Source: Beta vulgaris subsp. vulgaris (Eukaryota; Streptophyta; Magnoliopsida; Caryophyllales; Amaranthaceae). From it: 64,000 nt of DNA. The translations under genes were made by a program, and so were the position numbers. The stretch lies in the NCBI RefSeq assembly GCF_026745355.1, contig NC_079206.1, positions 12,581,779-12,645,778 of the forward strand, written 5' to 3'. Shown here one piece after another: positions 43,500 to 54,286 of the stretch. The notes under the pieces are model-generated. The model worked only from the letters and a program-made list of their open reading frames with translations, did no database searches and was not told the DNA's origin. Position 1 is the first letter of the stretch. Each line of letters begins with the position of its first letter.

Positions 43500-43545
43500 C
43501 TAGGTTTTAGGCCCGTGCACAATGCACGGGAACTATTTAGTATAA
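43500..43545 (-). mobile_element. 3' end of a different Helitron (5' end not found)
   Basis: On the minus strand, the hairpin CCCGTGCATTGTGCACGGG is followed by CCTAAAACCTAG and then T. This fits a Helitron terminus distinct from the H1-H5 family. No matching TC start could be located to the right, so only the end is annotated. Confidence 0.5.
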
Positions 43546-43731
43546 TAAAATGTTTATATATCAGCTACAATGAAAACGTGTAAACGATTCTTACGTTAAC
43601 TTGATAAAAAAAAACTCTGTGTTTAAGAGATATACACCTTTATATTAATTAAAATTGTTTAACATATACATGATACTGATATGTTTTGGAAGACTTCTTT
43701 TTAGTGCAAAACGAAATTTATTAAGAAGTTA

Positions 43732-43992
43732 CTTCCTCCGTTCTATTTCTATAATATTGCAAAATGAGATTTTTACACTATCCATTCACCATCATAACCT
43801 TTCACTATATATTATGATTTTTATGTCAGGAAAAATATTATGTGGGGTCTTGTTAGATTCGTCTCGATATATACTTCAGAATATCAATTTTGTATAATTT
43901 TACTAAAAAGTAATTAAAGATATTAATAGTTAAAATAGTGTATTAGCAAACGTGAAAACTCAATTGTTGCAGTAGAAAAAGAACGGAGGTTG
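43732..43992. mobile_element. Stowaway MITE
   Basis: CTTCCTCCGTTCTATTTCTA and the right end AGAAAAAGAACGGAGGTTG are imperfect inverted repeats flanked by TA (43730-43731, 43993-43994). The interior has GATTCGTCTCGATATATAC, common to this Stowaway group. Confidence 0.8.
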
Positions 43993-44364
43993 TATAACAT
44001 AGTCATAAGCAAAGCCAACAACACCTTATGTTGAGATGACAAAGGTAAATTAATGATCTCAACTGCTTCAAAAAGGGAGAAAATTTGCACGAACTTGGTC
44101 TTATCCTAGTAACCACTTAGGGGTCAATTGTCTTAGAAACCCTCTCCACATTACAGTCTTCATTTTTTACTCGAAATGGCCTTAAAGTGTTAGACTTCCC
44201 ATGTTCTTTCTCATAAATTAGTACTATTAGGCAATTTTTACTCGTGACTGAGAAATGGCTACATAAAATTAGCCATGACTAAGAACTGGTCTCGGGAGAT
44301 ACAAAGCTACCATGTGATAGGGATTGTCCTTGACTTTTAACACATGGTCGAAAAAACTGTCTTT

Positions 44365-44640
44365 TTTGAAACATCATAAGAAATTTTGTTCCAACTGACG
44401 GAATAAGTACCATATGGGGTATAAATACCTTATTCCCCGTTGCTAACTGAAATACCACAATTTCGATGATATATTGTATCATACCTTATTCCAAATTGTG
44501 TGTATTTTTTGAAACATCATAAGAAAATTTTGTTCCAACTGACGGAATAAGTACCATATGGGGTATAAATACCTTATTCCCATGTTGCTACCTGAAATTA
44601 CCATCATTTCGATGATATATTGTATCATACCTTATTCCCC
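44365..44640. repeat. Tandem duplication, period about 143 bp
   Basis: TTTGAAACATCATAAGAAA starts both copies (44365 and 44508). Both contain GACGGAATAAGTACCATATG and TTTCGATGATATATTGTATC. Similar words (CTGACGTAATGAGTATCATA) extend to about 44680. Confidence 0.85.
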
Positions 44641-45374
44641 GTTCCATCTGACGTAATGAGTATCATACGGGGTTTCCCACTTTACTTTTTTACCTAAATA
44701 CCTTATTCCGCTTGAAATAATCCTTACTCATTAGTTTCTTCCTAAAAACAATTTTAGAATATATTAAGCCACCACAATTTTAATATTAAGAATAATTTAG
44801 AAAATGATAATTTTGTATAGTAAACAAATATAAATACACAATACTTGTATAATGTCTGTGTGTTATATAAGTTCTCCATATGATTTCCATTTCAATATTA
44901 TCTTTTACATCAAAGAAAAAAGAAGCTGTCAAAACAAAGTGCATAGGCAAATTAACAACTTTTCTAATTCGATAACTTCTAATCTTTCAACAACAGTTTT
45001 ACTGTCTTATAGACCAACTAAAATTGAATACTTATAAATCCCTCTTTTGATATATAAGCTTGATATATAATTAACTCATTTTGTTGATTCACCTTCTCAA
45101 TTAGTGTCTCGAAGCTCATTAAAGAAAGCTATATTTATAATTTAAGCACATGGGCCATGTTGCACTCTCTCTGCTAATCCTTTATTTTAGAATTTTAATA
45201 TAAAATGGGCCAAATTCAAAGTGTACATTTTCTTTAAAAATGATATTAATATCAAGCATAAGTTCATAAGTGGATGTATTTATATTTTTTGTTTCATTTG
45301 AATGTAAGAGCGTGGAAAAATTTTGAGTGATCCTAAGGTTAACCCTCTTAGATACAATAAAATAATAATAATAG

Positions 45375-45419
<45 letters not shown>

Positions 45420-45660
45420 TTGGAGAGAGAACAATCATAAAATTAATGTCTGAATGTACTCTTGGCCAAGGAAATTTCAATAATTAGAGGGTTGGCAACC
45501 CGTTGGATCACCTAATCATCTAAATTTTTTCGAACTTATATCGTCATAGTTTTGTCAAAATAAGTTGAAGTGAACCGACCCTTATATGTTGGTTTTCACT
45601 TTTTTCCTAATTTAATTTCTTGTTTCATATATGTCTCTTGTCTTACTTCTCTCACTTTAA
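44641..45660. other. Intergenic region with (AT)n microsatellite
   Basis: No gene was recognised. An AT dinucleotide run spans about 45377-45414. The remainder is AT-rich and unremarkable. Confidence 0.55.
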
Positions 45661-45786
45661 GGGACTGTTCTCCCAGCTTATTTTAGTTCAGTTCAATTCC
45701 TAAATTGTTATCATTACTATTAGTTATAATTTAATTCAGTTCAGTTCAATTCAGTTCAACTGTTTTATGGTAAAGAGAACATGCCC
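45661..45786. mobile_element. PIF/Harbinger-like MITE
   Basis: GGGACTGTTCTCCC at the left and GAGAACATGCCC at the right are imperfect inverted repeats, with TAA and TAT at the flanks. The interior repeats AGTTCAGTTCAATTC. A related partial copy begins at 47705 (TTA|GGGCATGTTCTC). The superfamily call is tentative. Confidence 0.55.
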
Positions 45787-48254
45787 TATCTCAGTTTTTT
45801 TTTTAAAAATAAATTAGTATGTATTGGTCATGGATATGATATGTTATGATGATTCATATTAGCCCACCTTAGACCACTTTGGGACTAAAGATTGAGCTAT
45901 TATTGTTTTTGTTATATGTAACCTCTGATCATAGTCATGGTGTGACTATTATTATTGCATTTGCATTTCCTCCTGCACAGGGTAGCATCTCATTATATTC
46001 ATTACCAATAGTGAATAAGAAAAAAAAAATTCATTAGCTGGCTAACATATTATCAATATATCATATACTACTTGCTTCACATTTGCAATTTTTTCATTCA
46101 ACCCATCACCCATGAGTTGTTTTATAATTCTTTCATAAAGTATGATATATAATAGGATGATTATGTCATATAGGAACACCGCGAAAAAGGTAAAAGAGTA
46201 AACAGAGGAAGGAATGAAGAAAGAAAAAAAAACACCACACTCAAATTCAAACCCCCGCATAAACCATTTTTTCTTTTTTCTCTCGCTCTCCTCCAAATCC
46301 TTCGATCTCCCCATTAAAGAGAATACTTGAATACTTCCATCTCTTCTTCCTGTATCTATCTCATTTCTAGAGAAGTTAGAAAATTGTTAGTCACTTCAAA
46401 TTATTCTCATTGGCGAAATTTTAATTGTTAGGGTTTTCGTTTCTCTCTCATCTAATGGCGGTTTCGGGGTTGGAGTTTTTCTCTTTCCTCTCTGTTGGTT
46501 GGTTCCCAGTTGCTACTGCTGTTTTGTTGTGCAGGTTGTATGAATTGTTGTTTTGTAGGAGTTTTTCTCTCTCTTTTTTTTTCTTACTCCAATTGATCGA
46601 ATTGATACTCATTTTTGGATGAATTACAGCAAAAATGAGCTGACTCACTCGCTCTCAACTTACTGATTGCTCATGTCCATGGCCGACTCATTTATTTTGC
46701 TTTTGGTTCGATTTCTCTCCGGCCTTTGATTATTCACCTTTTTTATCATAATTTTCTCTATTTGAGGATTCTCAATTTGGTGAGATGTTTTGAAATTGTG
46801 GGTATGTAATATTTAATGGGTTTAACATAATGTTTGTGAATACTTATGGTTATAGAGTTGATATTAGTCCTTTCTTTGCCTAAATTATAGCAATTATAAA
46901 ACAATCAATTTCCTAATTAGTGGATATAAAACCGGTAACTATTGGATAAAAAAACTTCTCATAAAATGATCTAGAAAAATTGTAACATCCTTCAGCACAG
47001 GCATGTATCTCAAAGAAAAAAAAGAGAGAAAAAGAGTAAAACATCTTTGCATGCATGTGTATATACTTGCACGGATTTATAATACAATCATTCAATTGTG
47101 TGTAACTAAATTTCCTTAAAGAATTTTTAAAAAAAATCAATGAAATCATTTTAATAGGATTGACACGTGACTTTGAATTGTGTATATATTCTTGCACGGA
47201 TTTATAATACGGTCATTCAACTAAATTTTCTTAAACAATTTCAGTATCAAATCTAAAATCATCCTGCAAATATTTTTCAACTTCAAAAAGAGTAGTTGAA
47301 TGGAATATTTGACAGGAAAGGAAAAACCTTGGAAGATTTGCTTAAGTGGAGATTTCCTTCCAGTGAGGAATCTTACTTTTACAGCCCAAAATCACGGATA
47401 TATCTTCAACTTAAGGAAATTGGAGGTTTCCTAAAGCATTCAATGACTGATTTTCGAAATTTGGGAAACTGATAATAAAGTAATCAAACATAATCATTTT
47501 AATGGAATGTGACACGTGGCATGTATTTCATTGCTCTATGAATGTAGGGTGAATTGTGAGAGCAAAATTTCTATGAGGCTGCCACGTAGGCTAATTTTTT
47601 CTTGCTTTAATATTATATATGATTGGTTGCGGGACACTCTCAAGAACATATTGATTGCTTAGTTCCTTAGCACAATGTATTGTACTATATGAAAAACAGT
47701 TAGGGCATGTTCTCCCCAACTTATTTTTAGTTCAGTTCAATTTAAGGTATGTTCTCTTCGGCATAAAGCAGCTGAACTGAACTGAACTGATCATTGAACT
47801 GAATTAAATTAAATTGAATTAAATTGAATGTAATAAATATATAAATAATATTTAAATAATAATAATATGAATATTAAATAATAATTATAATGATAAGTAG
47901 TAATAATGAATAATAATATAATAATAATAGTATTTTGGATATTTTTAAATGATAGTTATAAATAAATAATATTAATAATCATAAATTAATAATAATAATT
48001 AATGTTAATAATGATAATTAATAATAATTATTTTATATTAATATATTAATACTTGATGATGATATATAATAACAATAATATCTAAGAAGTAAATTAATAT
48101 TACTATTTTAATAATTAGATTTAATATAGTAATAAAAATAATGATTGGGTTGGACCGCGAAAATTACATCATAAACCGTTTTGACGCGCTTTGATTAGTT
48201 TATGGGCTAAAAAACGTGGGTGACTACATAGAGCCCCCAAATACTACTAGTAGT
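45787..48254. other. Intergenic region, with a leader-like segment at 46300-46650
   Basis: No complete gene was recognised. 46300-46460 is pyrimidine-rich, like a plant 5' UTR. It leads into a 65-codon frame at 46425-46622 with hydrophobic translation (MAVSGLEFFSFLSVGWFPVAT...). It has no downstream exon that can be joined by eye. 47050-47230 has a diverged direct repeat (TTGCACGGATTTATAATAC). 47820-48140 is very AT-rich with AATAAT runs. Confidence 0.4.
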
Positions 48255-48701
48255 TAGGGGTGTGCACCGGTCTAAGATTGCACCGAAACCAGCTGGACTA
48301 ATGGACGGGAATATGACATTTTTTTGGATCGGCGGGACCGGATCGGAAAAATTCCGGCCCGGTCTGGTTTTGGACATGTCGGACTGCAATATGCATTTTT
48401 AAATTTTTTATTTATTTAAATGTATACATTATAAAATAGATACATTATAATTAATTGATTCTAACAACAATAATTTTAAAGTTGATAAAGATTAGGTTTT
48501 TACCTTTCAAAATTTATAACTTTGAATTTTTTAACCTTTAAACTATTTTTTTTACTAAAAAAAGCAGAAAATCCGGTCCACCGGTTCAGATAAAAAATTT
48601 TCGGATTTGGAATGTATCGAAAGCCCGGAATCCTGATTTTCGACGGACAGAGACCGGACTAGAAACCTCGGTCCGATTTGGTACAAATTTTGGTCCCCCT
48701 A
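48255..48701. mobile_element. hAT MITE, TSD CTAGTAGT
   Basis: It starts TAGGGGTGTGCACCGG and ends TTGGTCCCCCTA. CTAGTAGT flanks both sides exactly (48247-48254, 48702-48709). GGTCCGG/CCGGTCC-rich flanks enclose an AT-rich centre. It is related to the outer element at 37602. Confidence 0.88.
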
Positions 48702-48709
48702 CTAGTAGT

Positions 48710-49185
48710 TATTGACTTCTTGTACTACACGTTTATATTGCTGGTGTTCAAAGTTCTTTATTATATTTGAATATTTTTTTCTTTTTATAATATTAAAATA
48801 ATTTTGTTATAAGTTTTAAAGGACCTATTTATGTATACGTTGTATAGGGTCTCCTTAATAATTAAATTGCTTCTAAATTAAACTAAGATTTATAATATTA
48901 ATTTTTTCCTTATAAGAAAAAGGAAAGGAAAAAGATAAACTTATTCTTGCAATCGTACCTCGCTTAAAAGAAAGAGGACCCAAAACAAGAAGCAAATTTG
49001 TAAATAAGGAAAGAAATATATTGAGTATTAAGATTAGGATTATCTTCCTACATCACGGTTCACCTCATTTCTACTAATTCGTGGATTTTGCTCCCATTAG
49101 GCAAAATAGAATAATAATGAGAATGAAAACAAACATTTTACTGTTGAAATGGATCATTACAGGAATTTACTTACAAAAACGAACA
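48710..49185. other. Intergenic sequence
   Basis: AT-rich, with no gene or element boundary recognised apart from the TSD copy at 49177-49185. Confidence 0.4.
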
Positions 49186-49330
49186 AATTTTTTTTTTGGT
49201 AAAATGTAAAGATTATATTACCAAAATCAGAAAGTCAACTCCAACTTATAGCAATAACAGACACAACAACAATACCAACCCAACAGTAAACAGACACCCT
49301 AAAACCAAACCAACCTATCACACACTACTC
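49186..49330 (-). mobile_element. 5'-truncated LINE fragment with TSD AAACGAACA
   Basis: On the minus strand it ends GATTTTGGTAATATAATC... TTTACCAAAAAAAAA, a LINE-type tail with poly(A). AAACGAACA flanks both sides (49177-49185, 49331-49339). It is 145 bp with no coding part left. Confidence 0.65.
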
Positions 49331-50205
49331 AAACGAACATTAACTGTTCGAGTAAAACATTACCAAAATTCAATTATGAAAATGAACATTTTACTGTATA
49401 AGTGGAACATTACCATAATTCAATTACTTACATAGAACATTTTCTCATCAAAATATAGAATTTACGAAAAATAGAAAAAAATTTTGTTGAAAAATAAGCT
49501 GTAAACGAATATTTTTTAAATAGAACATTTGGTTATAGAAAATAGAACAATTTTCATGAAAAATAGAGCATAATTTTCTGCTGAAAAATAATCTTAAAAC
49601 GAACATTTATTGAAATCAAACATTTGCTTATTGAAAATAGAACAATTTTCATGGAAAATAGAACATATATTTTTGTTGAAAAATATTCTTAAAGAGAACA
49701 TTTATTGAAATAGAACATTTACTTATTGAAATTAGAACAATTTTCACGAAATATAGAACATATTTTTCGCTGAAAATTATTCTTAAAATAAACATTTGTT
49801 GAAATAGAACATTTACTCATCAAAAATGGAACAAATTTACTAGATGCACCATGTACACCATGCTCCTGGGAGCACAAGTAGAATTTTCACTTTTCTACAT
49901 TAATATTTTGTGTAGTTTGTTCACATGTAGATATATATCACTTATTTCTAAATCTACAAATTATTAAAATAGGCAAATTATTTTTTTTATAAAATAAATT
50001 ACTAACCAGCCCAAACTTTCATTTACCAAGAAGTATCACATGATCCTTGCATATCTAGTTTAAACTGAACTGGAAATAACAAACTTCTCTCAAATTCTTC
50101 TTCCTGGAATGTGCAAATATTTATCTATTCTGAAATATCTACACGTTTTTTAGTACTTGGCACTGTATAATCATATCGATCATTCACCTTGACTATCATT
50201 GATAA
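49331..50205. repeat. AGAACATTT-rich region and flank
   Basis: To about 49850 it consists of repeated GAACATTT and AAAATAGAACA words, as at 38997-40446. ATGCACCATGTACACCATGC near 49850-49870 may be a family terminus. The rest, to 50205, is unannotated AT-rich DNA. Confidence 0.45.
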
Positions 50206-50216
50206 TCTCTATTATA

Positions 50217-51993
50217 CTCCCTCCGCTTCCTAAAGATCTTTCTTGTTACTATTTTTACATATACCAAGGATGATTCATTTGTGTGGAGTGTGAGGTGGGT
50301 AAAGTAGGAGAGAGAAAAGGGTAAAGATAAATTAACAAAAAAAGGAGTTAAAGTAGGAGAGAGAAAGGGAGTAAAATTGAATTAATCTCTATTACATAAG
50401 GGAAGGGAGGAGCAACGGTGTCCTCTTTTAAACTGACTATTTTGCCCCCCTTCCCTTTCTAAATTACAAAAGGAATCTCAATACCAAAATGGAGGTCAAA
50501 CAAAGTCACCGAAAATTAATTTTCAACAATAACTCAGAAATCACTTATATGAGGAAACTTTACAAATCACTCATAGAATTAAGAAAATCACGTTGTAAAA
50601 ATCACGCAAACCACTCAAATGATCAGGAAACTTTACAAAAACTAAAAATTAACTTACAAACTAAAACTAATATACTAGGACGTCAATAGATACAAAAACA
50701 TTCACAAAATTTACTTACAAATCATTGTTCTTAATAACCATTCACAATTACATACTCACAAAAATTACCTATAAACTGAAATTTGAGAAAAACATAAGAT
50801 TTTGATAGTGATGTCATACATTCGTCCATCGGCGATTTGCGAACTTTCAAATAGGTACATAATTTTTTTAATCTTCAAACTTATTTCACATTAGTCGACT
50901 GTTATGTAGTTGAAAAAATGGAGATAATAGAAATTAGCTGAAAAGGGCTTTTATATAATTAGACTTAAATTTGATTCATTTTCATATAAAATCAGAAAAC
51001 AAGATGTGTATGAAATTTGATTCATTTATGACATTGATGAAAAAGTTACAAATTTAGTTCTTTTTTAAAATTCCAATATAAAATTTTTGTCCAAAACTTT
51101 TGCAGAATATCCATGTTCCGAAATAAATTATGAAAAACAAAACAATAGCAAACCTTTTTGCGAACAACTTTTGCAAAAATCCATTTTCAGAAGAAAATAA
51201 ATTACATTAATTTGCGAAAACCATTTCATGCGAAATCAAATTGTGTATGAAAAATTTGAAATTTTATTTCACCTATAATTGAAACTCAAAGTGTTCAAAT
51301 TTAGAAAAGGAGGAAAATTAAAAATGACCGTTTCATGCGAAATCAGATTGTGTATGATGAAAAACTTAAAATTTCTTTCAAATATAATTGAAACTCAAAG
51401 TTGAACATTTAGAAAAGGAGAAAAAAATTAAAATGATGAAATTTCTTAAATATCAATATGTGAAATCAGAATTTAAAAGTTAGACAAGGAAAAAAAATTG
51501 AAATTGTATTATACTTTTAAGTTACAATTTTGGGATCATAGAGAAATTATTGAAATCCATATCAAAAAGTATTATAAATTACAAAAATGAATAAAACCAA
51601 AAAAAAAGAACATGACGATATTTAGTAAAGAACATCATACTGATTATAAAAGAACATGCGCATATAAGACTTGAGAAACAAAAAACTATTCAAAATCACA
51701 AAAATGAATAACAACATAAAAAGAACATGGAAGAATCTTATTCGCAAAATGGAGGTGAACTTAAATACTAACTTGCATTTTCAGTTTGTTTACTACTTAG
51801 TATTAGGCCTAAAAATATCATCGCACGCATAGCGTGCACAAAAGGCTAGTAATGTAATGGTGTATCATATGATAGAGATATGAGAGGGTAAAAAGGGGAA
51901 AAAAATCCAAATAAGGAATAAAGTAAAAGAGGGAAGATCTTGTGAAGACGCACTTAAGCGGAAAGAAGGAAGATCTTTAGAAAACGGAGGGAA
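50217..51993. mobile_element. Stowaway MITE A, split by Helitron H3
   Basis: The ends CTCCCTCCGCTTCCTAAAGA and TCTTTAGAAAACGGAGGGAA are inverted repeats with TA at both sides (50215-50216, 51994-51995). Without H3 it would be about 313 bp. It is the same family as MITE B, in inverted orientation. Confidence 0.88.
50386..51849 (+). mobile_element. Non-autonomous Helitron H3
   Basis: It starts TCTCTATTACATAAGGG after A and ends with hairpin GCACGCATAGCGTGC, then ACAAAAGGCTAG followed by T. MITE B shows the uninterrupted sequence ATTAA|TAATGTAATGG at the homologous place. That proves the ends exactly and the absence of a duplication. It is 1464 bp without coding capacity. Confidence 0.93.
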
Positions 51994-52173
51994 TAATATA
52001 AGGGAATGGGGAAGTTATGGTGTCCCTCAATAAATTTACTTAATTAACCCTTAGTAAATTAACTACTCATACCAAAAAAGATGAAAGAAAATCAAACTCA
52101 AATATAGCATAAAAAAATTAACAAAGAAAATTATATCAATCAAATATTTGATCAATCAATACACAATCAAGTA

Positions 52174-52480
52174 CTCCCTCCGTTTCCTAAACATCTTTCC
52201 TCTTTCCGTTTAAGTGCGTTTCCAAAAGATCTTCCCTCTTTTACTTTATTCCTTATTTGGAATTTTTCCCCTTTTTACTCTCTCATGTCCCTATTATATG
52301 GTCCACCATTACATTATTAATTCAATTTTACTCCATTTTTCTCTCCTACTTTAACCCCTTTTTATTTGTTTATTTATCTTAACCCCTTTCTCTCTCTTAC
52401 TTTACTCACTCCACACAAATGGATCCTCCTTGGTATTTGTAAGAACAGTAACAAGGAAGATCTTTAGGAAACGAAGGGAG
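52174..52480. mobile_element. Stowaway MITE B (uninterrupted relative of MITE A)
   Basis: CTCCCTCCGTTTCCTAAACA and TCTTTAGGAAACGAAGGGAG are inverted repeats flanked by TA (52172-52173, 52481-52482). It is 307 bp. Its reverse complement aligns along MITE A on both sides of H3. Confidence 0.92.
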
Positions 52481-52684
52481 TAGTAAACAAAAAAGGAAAA
52501 TCCAATCAATCAACAAAGTAAAATGATTTAATTAAAACAAAAGTACTTTGTTGATTAAAATATAAGAAATACTTAATAAATAAATCTGCATAACATTCTT
52601 TTATCGCTCATCAGTTTAATTTTAAAAATCTTAAAGAAAGTATAAATAAAATAAATAATAAAAGATGGGTTTGGTTAAATGATA

Positions 52685-52916
52685 CTAGTCTTACATGCAC
52701 GCAATGCGTGCGATAACGTGTGATAAAAAATGAAGTAGAAAATAAAATTAATTGGGTAGAAAAACTGATTTTACATTTTATATTCTCAAAAAACTGATAT
52801 TTTAAATGTCCTACTTTCCCCCTCTTTTTCCATTCAAATGAAACAGTTAGTTATCTTTTTTTTTTTTCTTTTTCTATTTTTTGGTGTCCCACATGTGTTG
52901 CCTTATATAATAGAAA
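52685..52916 (-). mobile_element. Mini-Helitron H6
   Basis: On the minus strand it starts TTTCTATTATATAAGG after A, with the TC altered to TT. It ends with hairpin GCACGCATTGCGTGC, then ATGTAAGACTAG followed by T. At 232 bp it is the shortest Helitron seen here. Confidence 0.72.
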
Positions 52917-53214
52917 TAGGCTTAATTAGCAAAATTAGCTAGCCCAAAAAACATGTCTAATGTTCAAATTTTACCTTTGTTCAAAAAAAGTGAGGCACAC
53001 ATCACGTGCATTCTGAACATCTATACATCGCCCCACAATTACTTAAAATCGCCCAAAAAAAAAGTTAAAATTACATTTATAACCTTTCTTTTCCCTTAAA
53101 ATCACCACCATCCCCTCCTGCCAAGCTACCACCACTCACCTCCTGCTAGGCTGCCACCACCACAATCTGCCTCCACCGCCGCTGCTTTAAAGGGCTGCAC
53201 CAATAAAGAATTAC

Positions 53215-53437
53215 CTGAGACTCCACCAAGCTTGCGCCCAGAGGGGTTCAAGTCTAGGTACCTTGAAGTCGACTCCCTTTAACGTTACCATATCATAAAT
53301 CTTCCACATTGAAACTAACTGAGGGTCAGTCCGTCTGATTCCAATGGGAGCATCAAAGAAATCCTCGATCCGGACATCAGGTGACAAAGCTAAACTAGTT
53401 TACCAATGGCAGCCTTACCCATAAACGAAGAAGCGAC
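53215..53437 (-). pseudogene. Exon-like fragment 1 inside the TIR transposon
   Basis: On the minus strand, VVASSFMGKAAIGKLV is followed, after a one-base frame change, by LALSPDVRIEDFFDAPIG and RRTDPQLVSMWKIYD, then LEPLWAQAWWSLR before a GT donor (CTCAG|GTAATT at 53214). Composition and splice-like ends suggest a captured host exon. The source gene was not recognised. Confidence 0.45.
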
Positions 53438-53448
53438 CACTCGAGACA

Positions 53449-53653
53449 AGTCGAAATTTTTTTATGCCATGGGCGAACGTCCGCGATGGACGTTCCACCC
53501 ATGGTCCGAACGTCAGGCCTGGACGTTCGGGCTATGGGGCGATCGTCCGTGGTGGACGTTCCACCCATGGCCCGAACGTCTAGGCCAAACGTTCGGGCCA
53601 TGGGTGGAACGTCCACCGCGGACGATCGCCCATGGCATAAAAAAATTTCGACT
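53449..53653. repeat. Near-perfect 205-bp foldback palindrome
   Basis: AGTCGAAATTTTTTTATGCC and its complement begin and end the element. Pairing continues through CATGGGCG, CGTCCGCG and GGACGTTCCACCCATGG almost to the centre, giving arms of about 100 bp. The DNA is GC-rich and unlike its surroundings. No target duplication is evident. The open frames on both strands are artefacts of the palindrome. Confidence 0.85.
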
Positions 53654-53797
53654 GGTTTGCTTGCTCTCCCCCAACAATGGCTGCTATCCGAGGAGATTTA
53701 CATCCAAGTGAAGTCTTTCTCAAACATATAAAAACTAAAGCAGCAAAAAGGGATAGAATTGATAAGTGAAACTAGTCAAAATTTAAGAGCAATTCAC

Positions 53798-53897
53798 CTC
53801 ATAGCAAGATTTAGAAAGGCTAGGTGACTGTGGTAGTAGTGTACCCTCATGCCGTCAGCCAAAGCTTCCTCAAGAGACAAGCTGTGTCTTTTGTCTA
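53798..53897 (-). pseudogene. Exon-like fragment 2 inside the TIR transposon
   Basis: The minus strand gives DKRHSLSLEEALADGMRVHY and then YHSHLAFLNLAMR, ending at a donor-like GAG|GTGAAT (53797). The pattern EAL.DG.RV.YY..HL..L..A resembles the region before the C-terminal strand of GH1 beta-glucosidases. The match is by eye and weak. Confidence 0.35.
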
Positions 53898-54286
53898 ATG
53901 AATTTAATTTTACGAAATGATCTAGGGGGTGATTCATTGTTATAATCTAGCAATAAATTTCCTCGGATGGTTATCTTTGAGCCATGAATATCAAGTCACC
54001 TATTTGCATAAACAAATTCTTTTGTTGATAAGGAGGAATTTTCAAACTGATCTTAGTAATGAGGTGACACCATTTTTAACCTTACAGAGCACGGTAATAA
54101 TTATTGTCTTTTAAAATGTTGTTGTTGGTGGATCTGCTGCTGCCATTGTTGTTTGGGTAGGTGGTGGTGGAGGTGGTGGATGGTGTGGAAAAGAGGAAAG
54201 GGTAAAATGGTCTATAAAATAAATTTTGGGCGATTTTAAGTAATTTCAGGGCGATATTTAACAATCCTCCGTGCATTAATGGCTAG

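Larger units (their letters stand above)
53013..54268. mobile_element. TIR transposon (Mutator-like?) with possible captured gene fragments
   Basis: ATCGCCC...AATTACTTAAAATCGCCC near the left end is repeated inverted near the right (GGGCGATTTTAAGTAATTTC..GGGCGAT). The flanks ACGTGCATT (53004-53012) and CCGTGCATT (54269-54277) form a 9-bp duplication with one mismatch, the Mutator length. Removing the element restores the Helitron H5 end. The extreme termini do not pair well. The interior holds exon-like minus-strand pieces and a 205-bp foldback element. Confidence 0.6.
50206..54286 (+). mobile_element. Helitron H5, host of four nested insertions
   Basis: It starts TCTCTATTATA after an A (50205). 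It resumes as TAATATAAGGG after a Stowaway MITE (50217-51993) and passes MITE B (52174-52480), Helitron H6 (52685-52916) and a TIR element (53013-54268). It ends with AATGGCTAG followed by T. The terminal hairpin GCACACATCACGTGC (52996-53010) is separated from the end by the TIR element. Removing the inserts leaves an element similar to H1-H4. No RepHel is encoded. Confidence 0.72.

Noticed and set aside
45280..45480. Frame with an IYIYIY repeat
   Set aside because: Translation of the AT microsatellite.
47560..47640. Possible Helitron 5' end (TCATATATAATATTAAAG on the minus strand)
   Set aside because: No hairpin plus CTRR end could be located at the other side.
53395..53731. Frames with MDVPPMARTSRP-type repeats
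   Set aside because: They come from the foldback palindrome, readable on both strands; not a gene.
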